Assembly (NCBI GenBank): GCA_027886185.1
Contig: WOAB01000233.1
Span: 62,001 to 126,000 of the forward strand
Length of the DNA stretch: 64,000 nt
Origin: Rheum nobile
Taxonomy: Eukaryota; Streptophyta; Magnoliopsida; Caryophyllales; Polygonaceae
Direction of reading: 5' to 3'
Within the stretch, counting starts at the first letter, position 1. Each line of letters opens with the position of its first letter. The notes beneath the pieces were generated by a model. It saw only the letters and a list, made by a program, of their open reading frames with translations. It was not told the DNA's origin and searched no databases. The position numbers and the translations under genes were made by a program. This document shows, one piece after another, positions 11,160 through 22,891 of the stretch.

Positions 11160-13525
11160 TTATGCCCTTTGGATTGACCAATGCACCATCGACATTCATG
11201 CGCCTCATGAACCATGTGCTTCGGTCTTTTCTAGGGAAGTTTGTAGTCGTTTACTTTGATGATATACTTGTCTATTCTCGTAGTTTGTCTGTGCATGTTG
11301 ACCATCTTAGACAGGTGCTCGAGTGCTTGAGGAAGGAGAGCTTGTGTGTCAACAAAGGTAAGTGCGTTTTCTGCTCTAAATCCACAAACTTTCTTGGTTT
11401 CATTGTTTCCAGGGATGGCTTACGTGTGGACGAAGAGAAGATACGCGCCATCAAGGAGTGGCCTACTCCGACTACGCCCACTCAGGTTCGCTCGTTCTTA
11501 GGGCTGGCCGGATTCTACAGGAGGTTCGTTCACGACTTCAGCAGCATAGCCGCTCCTCTGTACGAGCTGACCAAGAAGGCGACGTCCATCACCTGGCTTC
11601 CGTGACATGATGCTGCTTTTGTCGCCCTGAAGGAAGCCCTGTGTCGGGCACCCTTGCTGCAGTTGCCTGACTTCACTCGTCGGTTCGAGGTGGAGTGTGA
11701 CGCTTCCGACTACGGCATAGGCGGTGTTCTGCTTTTGGGTGCTCAACTGAACTACCCGACGTATGACAAGGAGTTGTACGCGCTGATCCGGGTTCTGAAG
11801 ACTTGGCAGCACTACCTCTGGCCGAGTGAGTTTGTGATTTATTCGGATCATGCTGCCCTGGCCTATCTGAAGAGCCAGACGACCCTCAACCGCAGACATG
11901 CTAGGTGGGTCGAGTTCATGGAGACATTTCCATACCTGATCATGCACAAGAAAGGTAAGGAGAATGTGGTTGCCGACGCCCTTTCTCGCAGGTACGTGCT
12001 TATCACTCATCTCCAGTCTCGTTTATTGGGTTTTTCATTGCTCAAGGATTTGTATGCTGATGATGTTTTCTTTAAAGACATCTTTGAGCAATGTACACTC
12101 AGCAGAGAGCATGACACGTATTTCCTGGATGACGGGTATCTGTACAAAGCTGGGAAACTTTGTATTCTCACGTCTTCTGTCAGGCACTTGTTACTGCAGG
12201 AAGCACATGACAGCCGTGGGCATTTTGGGGTGTCTAGGACGCTTGTAGCACTTCAGGAGCACTTTTTCTGGCAAAAAATGGCCCAAAGTGTTACCAAGTA
12301 TTGCCAGAGTTGCGTGACATGCCAAAAGGCTAAGGCGCGCTTGAGTCGACATGGTCTCTACACGCCCCTCCCCATTCCTGCGGCCCCGTGGGAAGATCTT
12401 TCCATGGATTTTATCACTGGGTTGCCTATGTCTCGGCGTGGTAGAGATAGCATCTTTGTAGTTGTCGACAGGTTCTCCAAGATGGCATATTTCATTGCCT
12501 GCAAGAACACCAACAATGCTATGGACATCGCTGGATTGTTTTTTGAGCATGTGGTGCGCTTGCATGGTATCCCTAAAACTATTGTTAGTGATAGGGATAC
12601 CAAATTTGTAGGCCATTTCTGGAGAACCTTGTGGGGTAAGCTAGGCACCAAACTCCTATTTTCTACTAGCTATCACCCACAGACGGATGGTCAGACGGAG
12701 GTGACCAACCGTACCTTGGGAGCCCTCCTACGGACGGTTCTCAAGGCAACCCCATGCAGGTGGGAGGACTTACTTGCTACAGTTGAGTTTTCCTATAACA
12801 GGTCCAGGCACTTTGCGATGAAGCTGACTCCTTTCGAGGTCGTTTATGGAAGGAACCCGCTGACGCCGCTGGACTTGACGCCATACTCGCTGCAGGACCA
12901 GGAGAACTTTGCTGCTGGCAAGTTGGCTGAGCACATTCAAGAGCTGCACAAGAGGACACGCGCACAGCTGGAGCGACGTGCGCTACAATACTCAGCCCAG
13001 AAGAACAAGGACAGGCGCCGCGTGATCTTCGCCCCGGGCAACTTGGTTTGGCTTCACTTGCGGAAGGAGCGATTCCCTTCCGTCCGCAAGTCTAAGCTAG
13101 ACCAACGGGGTGATGGTCCATTCAGAGTTGTCAAGACCATTGGCGACAACGCCTACCAACTCGAGCTCCCGGACAAGTATGGGGTCCATCCGACGTTCAA
13201 CGTCGCCGACTTAGCACCATATGTTGCGCCAGAGTATGATGAGGGTGAAGCGGGGACGCTTCACACTCAAGTGGGGGAGGGTGATGTGACCCAGTCCCCT
13301 ATGTCTGCTACAGAGGAGGAAGACGCCATGCGACTCCCACCTACAGGCCCGATCACCCGGTCCAGAGCGAAGCGTGTCCAAGTCGCGACACAATCTTTAG
13401 TGACTAGACTTGTAGCCAGTCACGGCCAGATTACTACAGCGCCCGAGCTTCTGTGTCTCGTCAATATAGTCGTGACTGACTCCTCTACAGCGACATCGAG
13501 CCAAATTGATACATTACTTGTGTAG
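11119..13525 (+). pseudogene. Rest of reverse transcriptase, RNase H and integrase of the CRM-type element
   Basis: After the frameshift the second frame reads KTKYGLYEWLVMPFGLTNAP and the YFDDIL catalytic box (about 11251). RNase H follows (CDASDYGIGGVLL; SDHAAL). The integrase has its HHCC zinc finger (with CQSCVTCQKAK) and the catalytic core (DFITGLP, SDRDTKF, YHPQTDGQTEVTN). A TGA at 11603-11605, from CGA by one C-to-T change, splits RT from RNase H. Past the GPxxV-like basic region, NVADLAPY leads into an acidic tail with GPITRSRAK that runs into the 3' LTR and ends at 13525. No aromatic-cage chromodomain is seen. CRM elements carry a different C-terminal motif in this place and use it for centromere targeting. 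Confidence 0.88.
13271..13280 (+). promoter_or_regulatory. Polypurine tract of the CRM-type element
   Basis: GTGGGGGAGG directly precedes the 3' LTR start at 13282. It is the expected plus-strand primer, and it lies inside the polyprotein reading frame because pol overlaps the LTR. Confidence 0.75.
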
Positions 13526-14080
13526 TACATTTTTAGACATTATTTCTATTTTCAGTAGCTGCTATTTCTGGGTGGTTTCCGTTTATGTTAAATGGGCCGC
13601 TAGAATTAGTAACTAGAGGGTCTGGCCCATTAGGTCACCTCTCTAGTATAAATACTCTCTTTTGTCTTGTTTTCTAATTACGTCGAAATAGAGCTTTGTT
13701 TTCCAGTCGAGTAATCTCCTGCAAACCCGGGCCTTGACGTCACAAAGTTAACGCGTTCCTAGTCGAATTATCCTGGCGTGTTAACTCGGTTACCAATCTA
13801 TCCAGTTACGATCCGTAAACCCGAGACAAGAACTAACCCTAGTTCTTGACTCCCCACCAAACACAAACCCTAATTCCGCCTCCTCTCCACCAACACCACT
13901 ATCGCCGCTGCCCACCGATCTCCAACCACCACAACACCACCACTCCACCACGCGTTCCACCTCAGTCCGCCGCATCCGAATCCACATTCAACCCTTCCGA
14001 CGAGTTGGTTCGCCCCAATACGCATTCAATCGATTCCGTGACAGCGAATCGTGGTCTTTCCATCGGACAAGGTCACATCA
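13282..14080 (+). repeat. 3' LTR of the CRM-type element
   Basis: 799 bp, the same length as the 5' LTR, with about 20 substitutions between them. Positions 13282-13525 also encode the polyprotein C-terminus. The TATA box is at 13647-13654. It is followed by the target duplication ATTTA. Confidence 0.92.
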
Positions 14081-14085
14081 ATTTA

Positions 14086-15242
14086 CATCTTAATTTATCT
14101 TCAATCATTCTTTTATACTAAATTCTCATTGTACGAGTAATTTTGTTATGACTGTTTTATTTTTTTAGTTCAATTCAATAACTTTTATGAACCTACTATT
14201 CGAGTCGGTCCATAGATAATAATTTGAGAATGGTCTAAACAAAATACTTTATAATTTTGAGAAAAAATAGTACTTCAATCACATATTTTGAAATTTAGCA
14301 AAACAATGTGCTACTTGCTCTATTGTTGAATGTGTGTTTCATCCGTTTTGTTGTTGTGTTTGATATGTTGGGAATTAGATTTTAGTGTTCATTTTGATTA
14401 ATGAAAACTTGATTTTTTTTAATCATCCGATGGAATGTGCAATCTATAGGTCGGTATATTTAGCTTCTTTGTATCATCATATATTGTGTACCTTATAAAA
14501 GCTAACCTTGATTCTCAACTTCCTCAACTAAACATCTAGAATCATACACATAAAAGCACAAACTTGTGCACATTCTAAGAAGTACATCAATTTCTGCTTG
14601 TATATGCATGAGTTTCCACTTATACAAAGTCACACATACAATCAAACCTATGCACATACAAGCACAAAGTTGTGCACATTCTAGAAAGTGCATAAGTTTT
14701 TGCGTGTATGTGCATGGATTTTCTCTTACACAAAATCACGTATATTTTTATTTCTAGAAAATATGTAAATAAAAGTTCATGCACAACTAATACAAATTAC
14801 ATGCACATAAAGGTAGAAAAGCATGCATTTCAAAAGGAATGCACATACAGTTCAAAACTCATGCACATTTTAACCCAGAAAAACGATGTACACAAGTAGA
14901 ATTCAGATACAAAGACATGTCATAATCCATGCATACACAATCCAAAACCTATCCACATTCCATATCATGTGTACGCGAACATCTTTTTGGAGTTTTTTTT
15001 TAAATAAGCGTTTTTTTCCTTCTAAAAAAACGATCATGTCGTATTTTTATTCTCATTTCTCACCCTATTAATCTTTCTTACTTGAACCTTTCCCTTTATT
15101 TGTAATGTTCATAATTATTGATTTGTAATCTTCTTAATTGATTTGTTTTTAAATAAGGAAAGATGAGTAATATGTTTAGGATATAAATCTTTAATATATA
15201 ATTAAATTTATTTTACAAAAGGAAAAAAATGAAAAAAATTAC
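14086..15242. repeat. AT-rich DNA with a two-copy tandem repeat at 14540-14740
   Basis: No gene is seen. Two imperfect copies, about 106 bp apart, carry the words CACATA(A/C)AAGCACAAA and TTGTGCACATTCTA. They are followed by further ATGCACA words to about 14870. Short open frames over these copies are a by-product of the repeat. Confidence 0.45.
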
Positions 15243-15311
15243 ATATGAAAAATTGAATGTTGGGGTGTCATGTGGCATTAGTATGTTTTGCTTTAGTATA
15301 TATATAGTAGA
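15243..15311 (-). mobile_element. Helitron-type 5' terminus
   Basis: On the minus strand the sequence starts TCTACTATATATATACTAAA immediately after an A, then continues into a CCACATGACACCCC word. It is close to the terminus at 5411 and also resembles 25283. No convincing 3' end was found between 14081 and 15243. The partner could be the 3' end at 4424, with the CRM element nested between, but this is not proven. Confidence 0.45.
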
Positions 15312-16640
15312 TTATAATATCTTATTCTAAAATATTTTCTTATTTATTATTAGATTTATGTTTAATTATTTTTATATTATTTAATTATAGAATTTTCTTA
15401 TATTTAATTTTTCTAAAAATTGAATCAATTTATTTTTACAATAATTATAATAAATATTATTTCGAATTTTATATAAATCCGTTCGGGATATTAAGCTAGT
15501 TAAATATAAATCCACCGTCCATATAAGCTTATGAATTACATATAAAAATTTAAGGATGAATCGTCTAAGTAACCCTCTAAGAGGGTTGAAATTAAACTAA
15601 CGCACCCAAATTAGCCAAATTTGGACGCGTGACCCCCTAACCCTAACAACCTCCTACGTGTGTCGTGCGCGCGAGCTTTCTTACTTCCCAAGACAAGCTT
15701 CTCCCATTACGACGTTGTTCATTTCGCCACGGCAAAAAACAATCGAATAAGCATACAGATTGAACATACGAAGACGAATGTACAACACGTAGAGATTCTA
15801 ACAACACAATCGAGCGTAATCAAAACAACATTCGTCTACAACTGTCACTGAAGAGAAAAATTGATCTAGGTATTCATCTCAAATTGGGAAAGAACGATTT
15901 TGAAGCTTATATGTTACAAGTCCATAAATTTTAAGGTTTATGTGATGACAGTTTGATGATAATGAAAAATAATTGTTGGCAATTCTATATATTTTTTTAA
16001 TGATGACAGTTTGATGAACACAATTTTATTTGCTTACTTCAGTTGACAACGATAACTTCATGATAGTTATTAAGTTGTGATGACAACTTTGTGAATTTGA
16101 GAATTGGTTAATGGCAATTGGTAAATACTTTTGAGTTTTGTGATGATAGTTTGATATGAACAATACATTAATGATGATACTTGTTGATACTTTTTCATCA
16201 CATTGGTTGACAGTTAGTTGGTTGACATAGCAAATTATCATCAATAGTATCTAAGGTTTCTGTGATGACAGTTTGATGATAATGAAAAATAATTGCTTAT
16301 AGTTCTATATTTTTTGATGATGACAATTTGGTGAATAAAATCTTATCTTCAAACCACTGGGTTAATTCACTTTTCTTATATATATACACTACTACTAGTG
16401 TATACCACTAGGTTAATTCACTTTTCTGATATATATACACTACTACTAGTGTACATACATATAAAATATATTGGGCCCCTAGGAATTTTGCGCCCCTAGG
16501 AATTTTGGGCCGTAGGTCGACGCCCCTTCTACTCATGCTTCTGGGTCAGGCTTGTGCAAAACTCTTGTAAAAATCACCCGTTGTAATGATTTAGACATGT
16601 AATTACGTGAAAGAGAGACTCATGTTTGCTTTGTAACAAA

Positions 16641-16642
<2 letters not shown>
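15312..16642. repeat. AT-rich DNA with duplicated segments
   Basis: No gene is recognised. A segment of about 95 bp (GTGATGACAGTTTGATGATAATGAAAA...) occurs at 15938-16030 and again at 16260-16345. Two tandem copies of a 51-bp unit (CCACT[A/G]GGTTAATTCACTTTTCT...ACTACTACTAGTGTA) follow at 16354-16455. A (C)CCCTAGGAATTTTG word is doubled near 16477-16510. Confidence 0.55.

Positions 16643-16682
<40 letters not shown>
16643..16682. repeat. (AT)n microsatellite
   Basis: About 20 uninterrupted AT units. The run leads directly into TATTAAAGCAAAAGAATTTAGAGCC, which resembles the + strand Helitron starts at 17064 and 25669. The expansion may therefore have arisen in a Helitron terminus. Confidence 0.8.
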
Positions 16683-16686
<4 letters not shown>

Positions 16687-17063
16687 GCAAAAGAATTTAG
16701 AGCCACTATATTGATTCCGGCCCTACAAATCCTACGTGTCAATTTGTGATTAATCCACTTTTATTATTAACAATATATTTCAATTTAATTTTTTTTCTCT
16801 TTGATTCTTACAAATCTGCTAAACAAACTAGATAAATTTTGATTTGTACAAATTGAAAAAAATAAACTAATATATAATAGCTTTCCTACTATACTTACAT
16901 ATAAAATACATCTTAAATTTATTTATGGAATTAGTAAAATCATTTTCATAAGTTTGCAAACATAATTTGACATATGTAAGTTTAAGGGCAAAACCTTATA
17001 ATATAGCTTTCCTAATACACTTACATATAAAATACCTCTTATATTCATTTATATAAGTAATAA

Positions 17064-17376
17064 TCTATATATATATTAAAGCTATTGAATTTCGAGCCAC
17101 CAAAATGCTTCTGGCCCCACAAATTCTACGTGTCATTTTATAATTAATTCTATATTTTTTAAATAATTTTTAAATTCATTAATTTAAAATCTAATATCTT
17201 ACCAAGTCCTTACAAGATCTAAATAAACAAAGTTATTATTAATTATAATAATTATTATTTTTTACTAACAACTTAAATTTGATTAAAAAACACACATATT
17301 GTTGTCGTACCGCAATTCCTAATGGCATCCGATCAGAGCAAATGTTTTTCTTCTTCCATTAGCTTTCTATATTTCA
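17064..17376 (+). mobile_element. Helitron-type 5' terminus (+ strand) cut by the next Helitron
   Basis: TCTATATATATATTAAAGC follows AA and is succeeded by ATTTCGAGCC and a CTACGTGTCATTTT word, matching the start of the element at 25669. A related start lies just after the (AT)n run at 16643-16682. The body is AT-rich and non-coding. Its 3' end is not seen before the insertion at 17377. Confidence 0.4.
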
Positions 17377-17748
17377 CTAGTGTAGTACCAGTGCAAGGCA
17401 CGAGATCTATTTATTTTTTCTTATATTTGTAAAAATAGTATATTTTAATTATATGTATCATTGATAAAGAAATATATAGTTAATGTCTATTATAGAAGTA
17501 GATAAATTCCTATATAAAAAAAATGACTAATCGACTAAAAATATTCAAGATATAAAAAAAATTATATTATATAAAGAGAGACGGAACTCTCCATATTAAT
17601 AATAAAAATTGGCTAAGTAGTCTTTGAAACAGGGATAGGCACACCCCTAACATCAATACTACTAAAACGATAAAGCAATATAAAAATGTTCATCTAATAC
17701 ATGAAAATGAAACACTAAACATAAAATCTGACACGATGTTCAAAATTG

Positions 17749-19119
17749 CTACAAATTATCAAAAATTTCCTTGTATACTACATTGGTTGTAGTATTATAT
17801 CTCTTCTTGTCTTTGTCGCAAATCAATATCTTCAAACCTTTCTTGCTAGTCACCCTTGATGATGCAACATAAAACTGACCATGACTGAAAACAGGGCGTG
17901 AAAGATACAAACCGACATTTGTAAGAGATTGGCCATTGCTCTTGTTTATGGTCATAGCAAAACAAACATTCAAGGGAAATTGTCTTCGTTGAAACTTGAA
18001 AGGGAAAGAAGTGTCTGATGGTGACATGATCATGCGAGGAATCAAAACAGTATGTCCAATATTGTTGCGTGAAATAATTCTCCCTTGTATGACATGACTG
18101 CCAAGCTGTGTGGTTATCAATCCCGTCCCGTTGCATAAACCCGAAGACTGATCATTTTTTCGAAGAAGCATAATAGGGACCCCAACCTTAAGTTTCAGTA
18201 CATGATTCGGCATACCAGAACATCTAGTAGTGTTCAAGTAGTCAGACGTATAAATACTTACATCACGCTTATGCCTTATCACATTCATTCTCAACTTCCT
18301 CCTATGTCGAGCTAATTTGTGCATGAAAATCAATTTCAAATATTACAAATCAATAAGTCATTCATTTCATATAACTTTTAAGAATACGATACCTTGTTCA
18401 ACATTTTGCAGATCAATTTGTTTTGTAAGCAGGACATTGTGCAATTGAACTGCAAATAAATAGTTATATCATAATCTACTTATTAATGATAGTAACACAA
18501 CATAAATTTTGATACTTAATAAAAAGTATAGTAAGAACAAAAAAGTGGTACCATTATTTTCTTTGTCTGGAACGCTAATAGGTAAAAGTGAATTATGAAC
18601 GTTTTGATCACTTTTGGGTAAGTGCAAAGTCGGCGGCGTAATATTCTGGTTGACTGCATAAATAGATGGATATGTTTTCAATAAATTACGCATAATCAAA
18701 GAATATAAAACAACAACTATATTTTTTATAGTTATAAACATAGTTAAATTGATTTAAAACATTAATTATTTTTCGGCATCATGAAATTAAAGATGTTTTA
18801 TATTATCGAACATCAAACACTGATTACAATATAGATGGACAAATCGAAGTAAACAGAGACTTTATAGAATAACAATTACTAACCATTTGAAATGTCGGAC
18901 AAGGGGATACGATCACTAACGAAAGAATCGTTACTAACTCTAAGAATAGATCCTGCATTATTAGTACTTATATTAAAGTTCATATTTCAATTTATCGGCA
19001 AAAATCGTCAAAACATTAAATGGAATTTATTAACCTGATCGATTTGAATTTGATCGTTGTCGTTTCTCTCTAGTAGCAACCAATCTCAACGTTCTATTAT
19101 GTCGGGTTAATTCGTCCAT
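17749..19119 (-). CDS. Five-exon gene ending in a PIF1-type helicase C-terminus
   Basis: Minus-strand exons at 19035-19119, 18884-18952, 18552-18653, 18393-18449 and 17749-18311 join into one open frame of about 291 codons. All four introns are GT-AG and all are phase 1. The first exon encodes a basic stretch (ELTRHNRTLRL...REKRQR). The last exon opens with a similar one (ARHRRKLRMNVIRHKRD), then continues as the C-terminal part of plant Helitron/PIF1 helicases: GMPNHVLKLKVGVPIMLLR, CNGTGLI, IPRM, FPLNVCFAMTINKSNGQS, VFSHGQFYVASSRV, GLKILI. Walker A and B lie upstream in the family and are missing here, so unwinding activity is not expected. It may be a chimeric gene assembled inside the Helitron. 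Exon calls are by eye. Confidence 0.55.
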
Positions 19120-19329
19120 AACACAATCACCCTGAAAATCTGAGATATATTCAAAATAAAATAAATAAATCTACATACTAATAATTTATTTTAATATTTT
19201 AAAAATAAATAGACATATGTAAATACTTAATATAACTATTCAAAATAAAAGTAATAAATTTTCAATTTATTTATTTATTGTAGTATTATAAAAATATAAT
19301 AAAAAAAATTCACTACTAAATGGACTTAT

Positions 19330-22300
19330 AGGGCCAAATTATATTTGTATAGGTTGTAAATATTTGAAGCAACTTTGAATTGGTTTAATGGGCTTTTAGG
19401 CCCAAGTAGAATAAATCCGGAAGTGAAATAGACGGCCAACTCAAAAAGCCCGGTTTATGTAACAAAATATTATTTGTATTAAATTGAATTTGTCCATTGT
19501 CATTTCTCTCTAATAGCACCCAATCACAACATTATATTATTTCGGGTTAATTAGTAAATAACACAATCACTTGAATTTTTTTGATATATATTTCAATTAA
19601 ATTAAATAAATATACAAACTAAACATTTATTTTAATTTTATAATTATATATAAACACATGTAAATAATACAAAAAATGTACATACTACATATTTATTTTA
19701 ATATTATTAACAAAAAAACTTTTAAATACAAATTGGACTTATGGGCCAAATTATTTACGTATGAGCTAGCTGCAATCCAATTGTTAATGGGCTAAACGGC
19801 CCAATTACAACATTATCAGATCAAACTAATAAAGCACAATTTGCACAACTCGTTTTCTATTTTCTTTGTATTAAAAAAAACTAAAAATACAAAAAAGTAG
19901 TCGAGATACCCTAACCCTAATCAGTTGCCTCTTCCATCTTCTTGTCGTTTTCGATTTCGCTCTGTTTTTTTTTCATCCTTCACCATACTGCTTTCCTCTT
20001 TCAAAAGTTTCCAGATCCATGTCCATTTTCGTAAAGTAAAAACCTTTTATCTTGCTCTTCTCTTTCTCTTTGTGTAAATATCGTCCAACAATTTGTCTTT
20101 CTTGTTTAAAATCTTTCAGATCCAAGTGTTTTGCTCAAAAACAAACCTGATCTAGAACTTACAGATCGGACTTTTTTTTTCACAAAAAACCCTTTAATGG
20201 ATATCTACCTCCCACCAGCGCCATAAGAAGACCGGAAACTCACAGATCCAAAAAAATACCTTATTCTCCGATCTCTTTCAGATCCACCGCGTTTCTCTCC
20301 CAAATCCAAAAAAAGTTCTCTTCTACATTTTCTCTGTAACATGCAAAGGACGACAACAAATTGATGAGCAGATCTGGAGCTTCGTAATGGAGGGTTTCCT
20401 AAACCCTAATTTCCTGAGAGATGTGACCCTTTGTCTTCACTAAAAGGAGGTTATGCAACGCTACAGATTTGGTGTTCGCGAGATGATCCCTGCCGACATA
20501 TGTAAGTATATGTATATCTCTATTTATCTGCATCTATGGCGACCGATTTAGGGGGATTTTGATTTTACTTTGAACCTCATTTTTTGTTCCTGCTTAATTA
20601 CTCTCTGACTATTTTTTTAAAATTTCATTTCACATGAGGACATCTCGACGTTGTTGTGGATTGCACCTTCAAGAATGAGGTTCTGTCGCTCTACATACCA
20701 TCATCAAGGGAATAAAAATGTGAGATCTCTATTTATCTACATCTCGCGCTGTTTTTTTTTTTTAAATGATCGACTGTCTTATGTTCAATACAACTGGATG
20801 AAACAATTTTCATGTAGGATTTTGGATTTCATTCGGTCTTGAATTCTTTTTCCCGGTTCATTGTTTTATTTTTTTTCCACAAAAAACCCTATGTGTTTCT
20901 TTGTATGTATGTTTTTGGTTTTATTCTGAGATTTTTTATTGCCATGATTTTTTTAGCAAATAATGACATGAATTGATTGAAAGCTACACGGATTAAAAAT
21001 TTTATTTCAGAAAAACATCTACTACAACAACCGAATAATAAATCTTAATTCATATGTATATATTAATACTTAAAAAATTAAATACTTAAAATTTAAATAT
21101 AAGTGTAATTTATTCGATTAGTATATAATATAAATATATCATATGCATATTAAATTAATACTTTACAAAAACCGATAAGAAGCCTCTACAAAAGTGTATA
21201 TATTTATGGACGCTACTAGCATATTATGGGCTTCTAGGCCCATTAAATTTGAATACAACCGATTTAATAAACAAATCAGCATTATGAACTTAATGGGCTT
21301 ATTGGCCCAATTCACAAAATACACAAATTTCTATTTGCGAACCAAATACAGTGTTCATGGGCTTATTGGCCCATTTAATGGTTAAAACTTCTAATGACCA
21401 TGTAAAACTTTAGCGGGCTTATTTTGAGCTTTAGGCCCAAATTAAAAATTAGTACAACTGACTAACAAAATATTTATATGTTTATTTTAAAAAATAAAAT
21501 AAAATGAGTAATGGGCTTATTGGCCCATTACCTGTTTAATAGTATTAATTGGGCTCATAGACCAGAAATAACAATATCACGCAAATTCAATTTTTTTAAT
21601 GGGCTTCAAATTGGTTTCTGAAAAAAATGTTATATATACAAATTGGACCTGGTAAATAAGTATTGATTTATGACAAAAAATCTAAGCTAAAATTAAACGG
21701 GCTTGTAATTATTTTGGATTTATTTCATTCTATGTACTGGGCTTATTTGCCCATTAAAGTAAAGCTGTATATATATCTATGGACCTCGTAATAAGCCTGA
21801 AAAAATTTAATGGGCTACGCCCAAGTATAAAAATAATAATTTGTAAGTGCGGCCCAATCTATTGTATATATAAAATTTAATACAACCGATTAAAACTTAA
21901 TACTGCTTTATATACTTTAATGGGCTTTTAGGCCGAATTACAAAATTGCCAAAATTGTTTTTGTGGCCCAAACCTATATTTCCGGCAAATATTGACAGTT
22001 ATGTAGTATACACTTTTAAATGGGCTTATTGGCCCATTTAATGCTTAATATACTTGCAATTAGACTGCTAAATTTTAACCGGATTATTTTGGGCTTTAGG
22101 CCCAAATTAAAAATTACTTATATTTAAATTCCGCCCAAAAAAATCGGCCCACTCTACTATATATAAAATTCAATACAACCAACTAAATAATTTTTTATAC
22201 GTTTCTTTTTTAAAACAGAAAATAAATAAGTAATGAGCTTATTGGCCCATACATGTTTAATAGTATTCATCACCTTATTATATTGAATGGGCTCATAGAC

Positions 22301-22350
22301 CTGAAAAAACAATATAAGCCCAATTCCACTTAATACATAATGGGCTTCAC
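19330..22350. repeat. Cluster of GGCCCA/TGGGC palindromic words inside the Helitron
   Basis: At least a dozen copies of a word like GGGCTTATTGGCCCA or GGGCTTTTAGGCCCA recur, for example at about 19396, 19790, 21228, 21296, 21359, 21513, 21922, 22022, 22091 and 22240. Single GGCCCA sites lie between them. TGGGCC/T is the Site II (TCP-binding) promoter element of plants. Telo-box words (AAACCCTAA, ACCCTAACCCTAA) occur at about 19911 and 20399. The DNA between is AT-rich and lacks a recognised gene. 20180-20500 looks like a 5'-UTR or leader (CAGATCC words) but has no convincing coding follow-on. Confidence 0.6.
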
Positions 22351-22559
22351 TTTGGTATCTGCAATTAGAAAGTATTTCTATTTTTAAACATAAAAAAATA
22401 CAAAGGTTCTAGATCCATCTAAACATCTGTAAACCCAATCACTTACCTTGTTTCATTTGTGCCATTTTCACTTTCTGTCACTCCTTTTCTGTGACTTCAA
22501 ACTTTCTTCCTTCTCAACATTATCCATGGGGATTTCTATTTACATCTTCAACCTTGCCG

Positions 22560-22679
<120 letters not shown>

Positions 22680-22891
22680 CAAACCCTTTCTATATGCTTT
22701 TACAAAGATTTTAGATCCAAATAATACTTTCGAACCCATATATTTTTGGTCCACCTACAAAACAATATAGAACAAACAAAAAGAGTTACAACAAAGCATA
22801 CTAATTATTATTTGTAGCAAATACCTAATCAGTCAGTAGTAATTTTAGTTCCTAAAAAATAGATAAACAGTCATATCTCAGAGAGGGGATT

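Larger units (their letters stand above)
5844..14080 (+). mobile_element. Complete Ty3/gypsy chromovirus, CRM type
   Basis: The 8,237-bp element has two LTRs of equal length (799 bp) and is flanked by the 5-bp target duplication ATTTA (5839-5843 and 14081-14085). The LTR ends form a 9-bp inverted pair, TGATGTGAC and GTCACATCA. Order: LTR, tRNA-Met primer site, leader of about 1.2 kb, one gag-pol frame, purine tract, LTR. The polyprotein frame continues about 80 codons into the 3' LTR and includes a GPITRSRAK word. Pol/LTR overlap, TGATG...CATCA ends and lack of a classical chromodomain are known marks of the CRM (centromeric retrotransposon) clade. The two LTRs differ at roughly 20 positions by eye (about 2.5%), so insertion was recent. 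The coding region is broken, so any new copies would need help from other elements. Confidence 0.9.
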
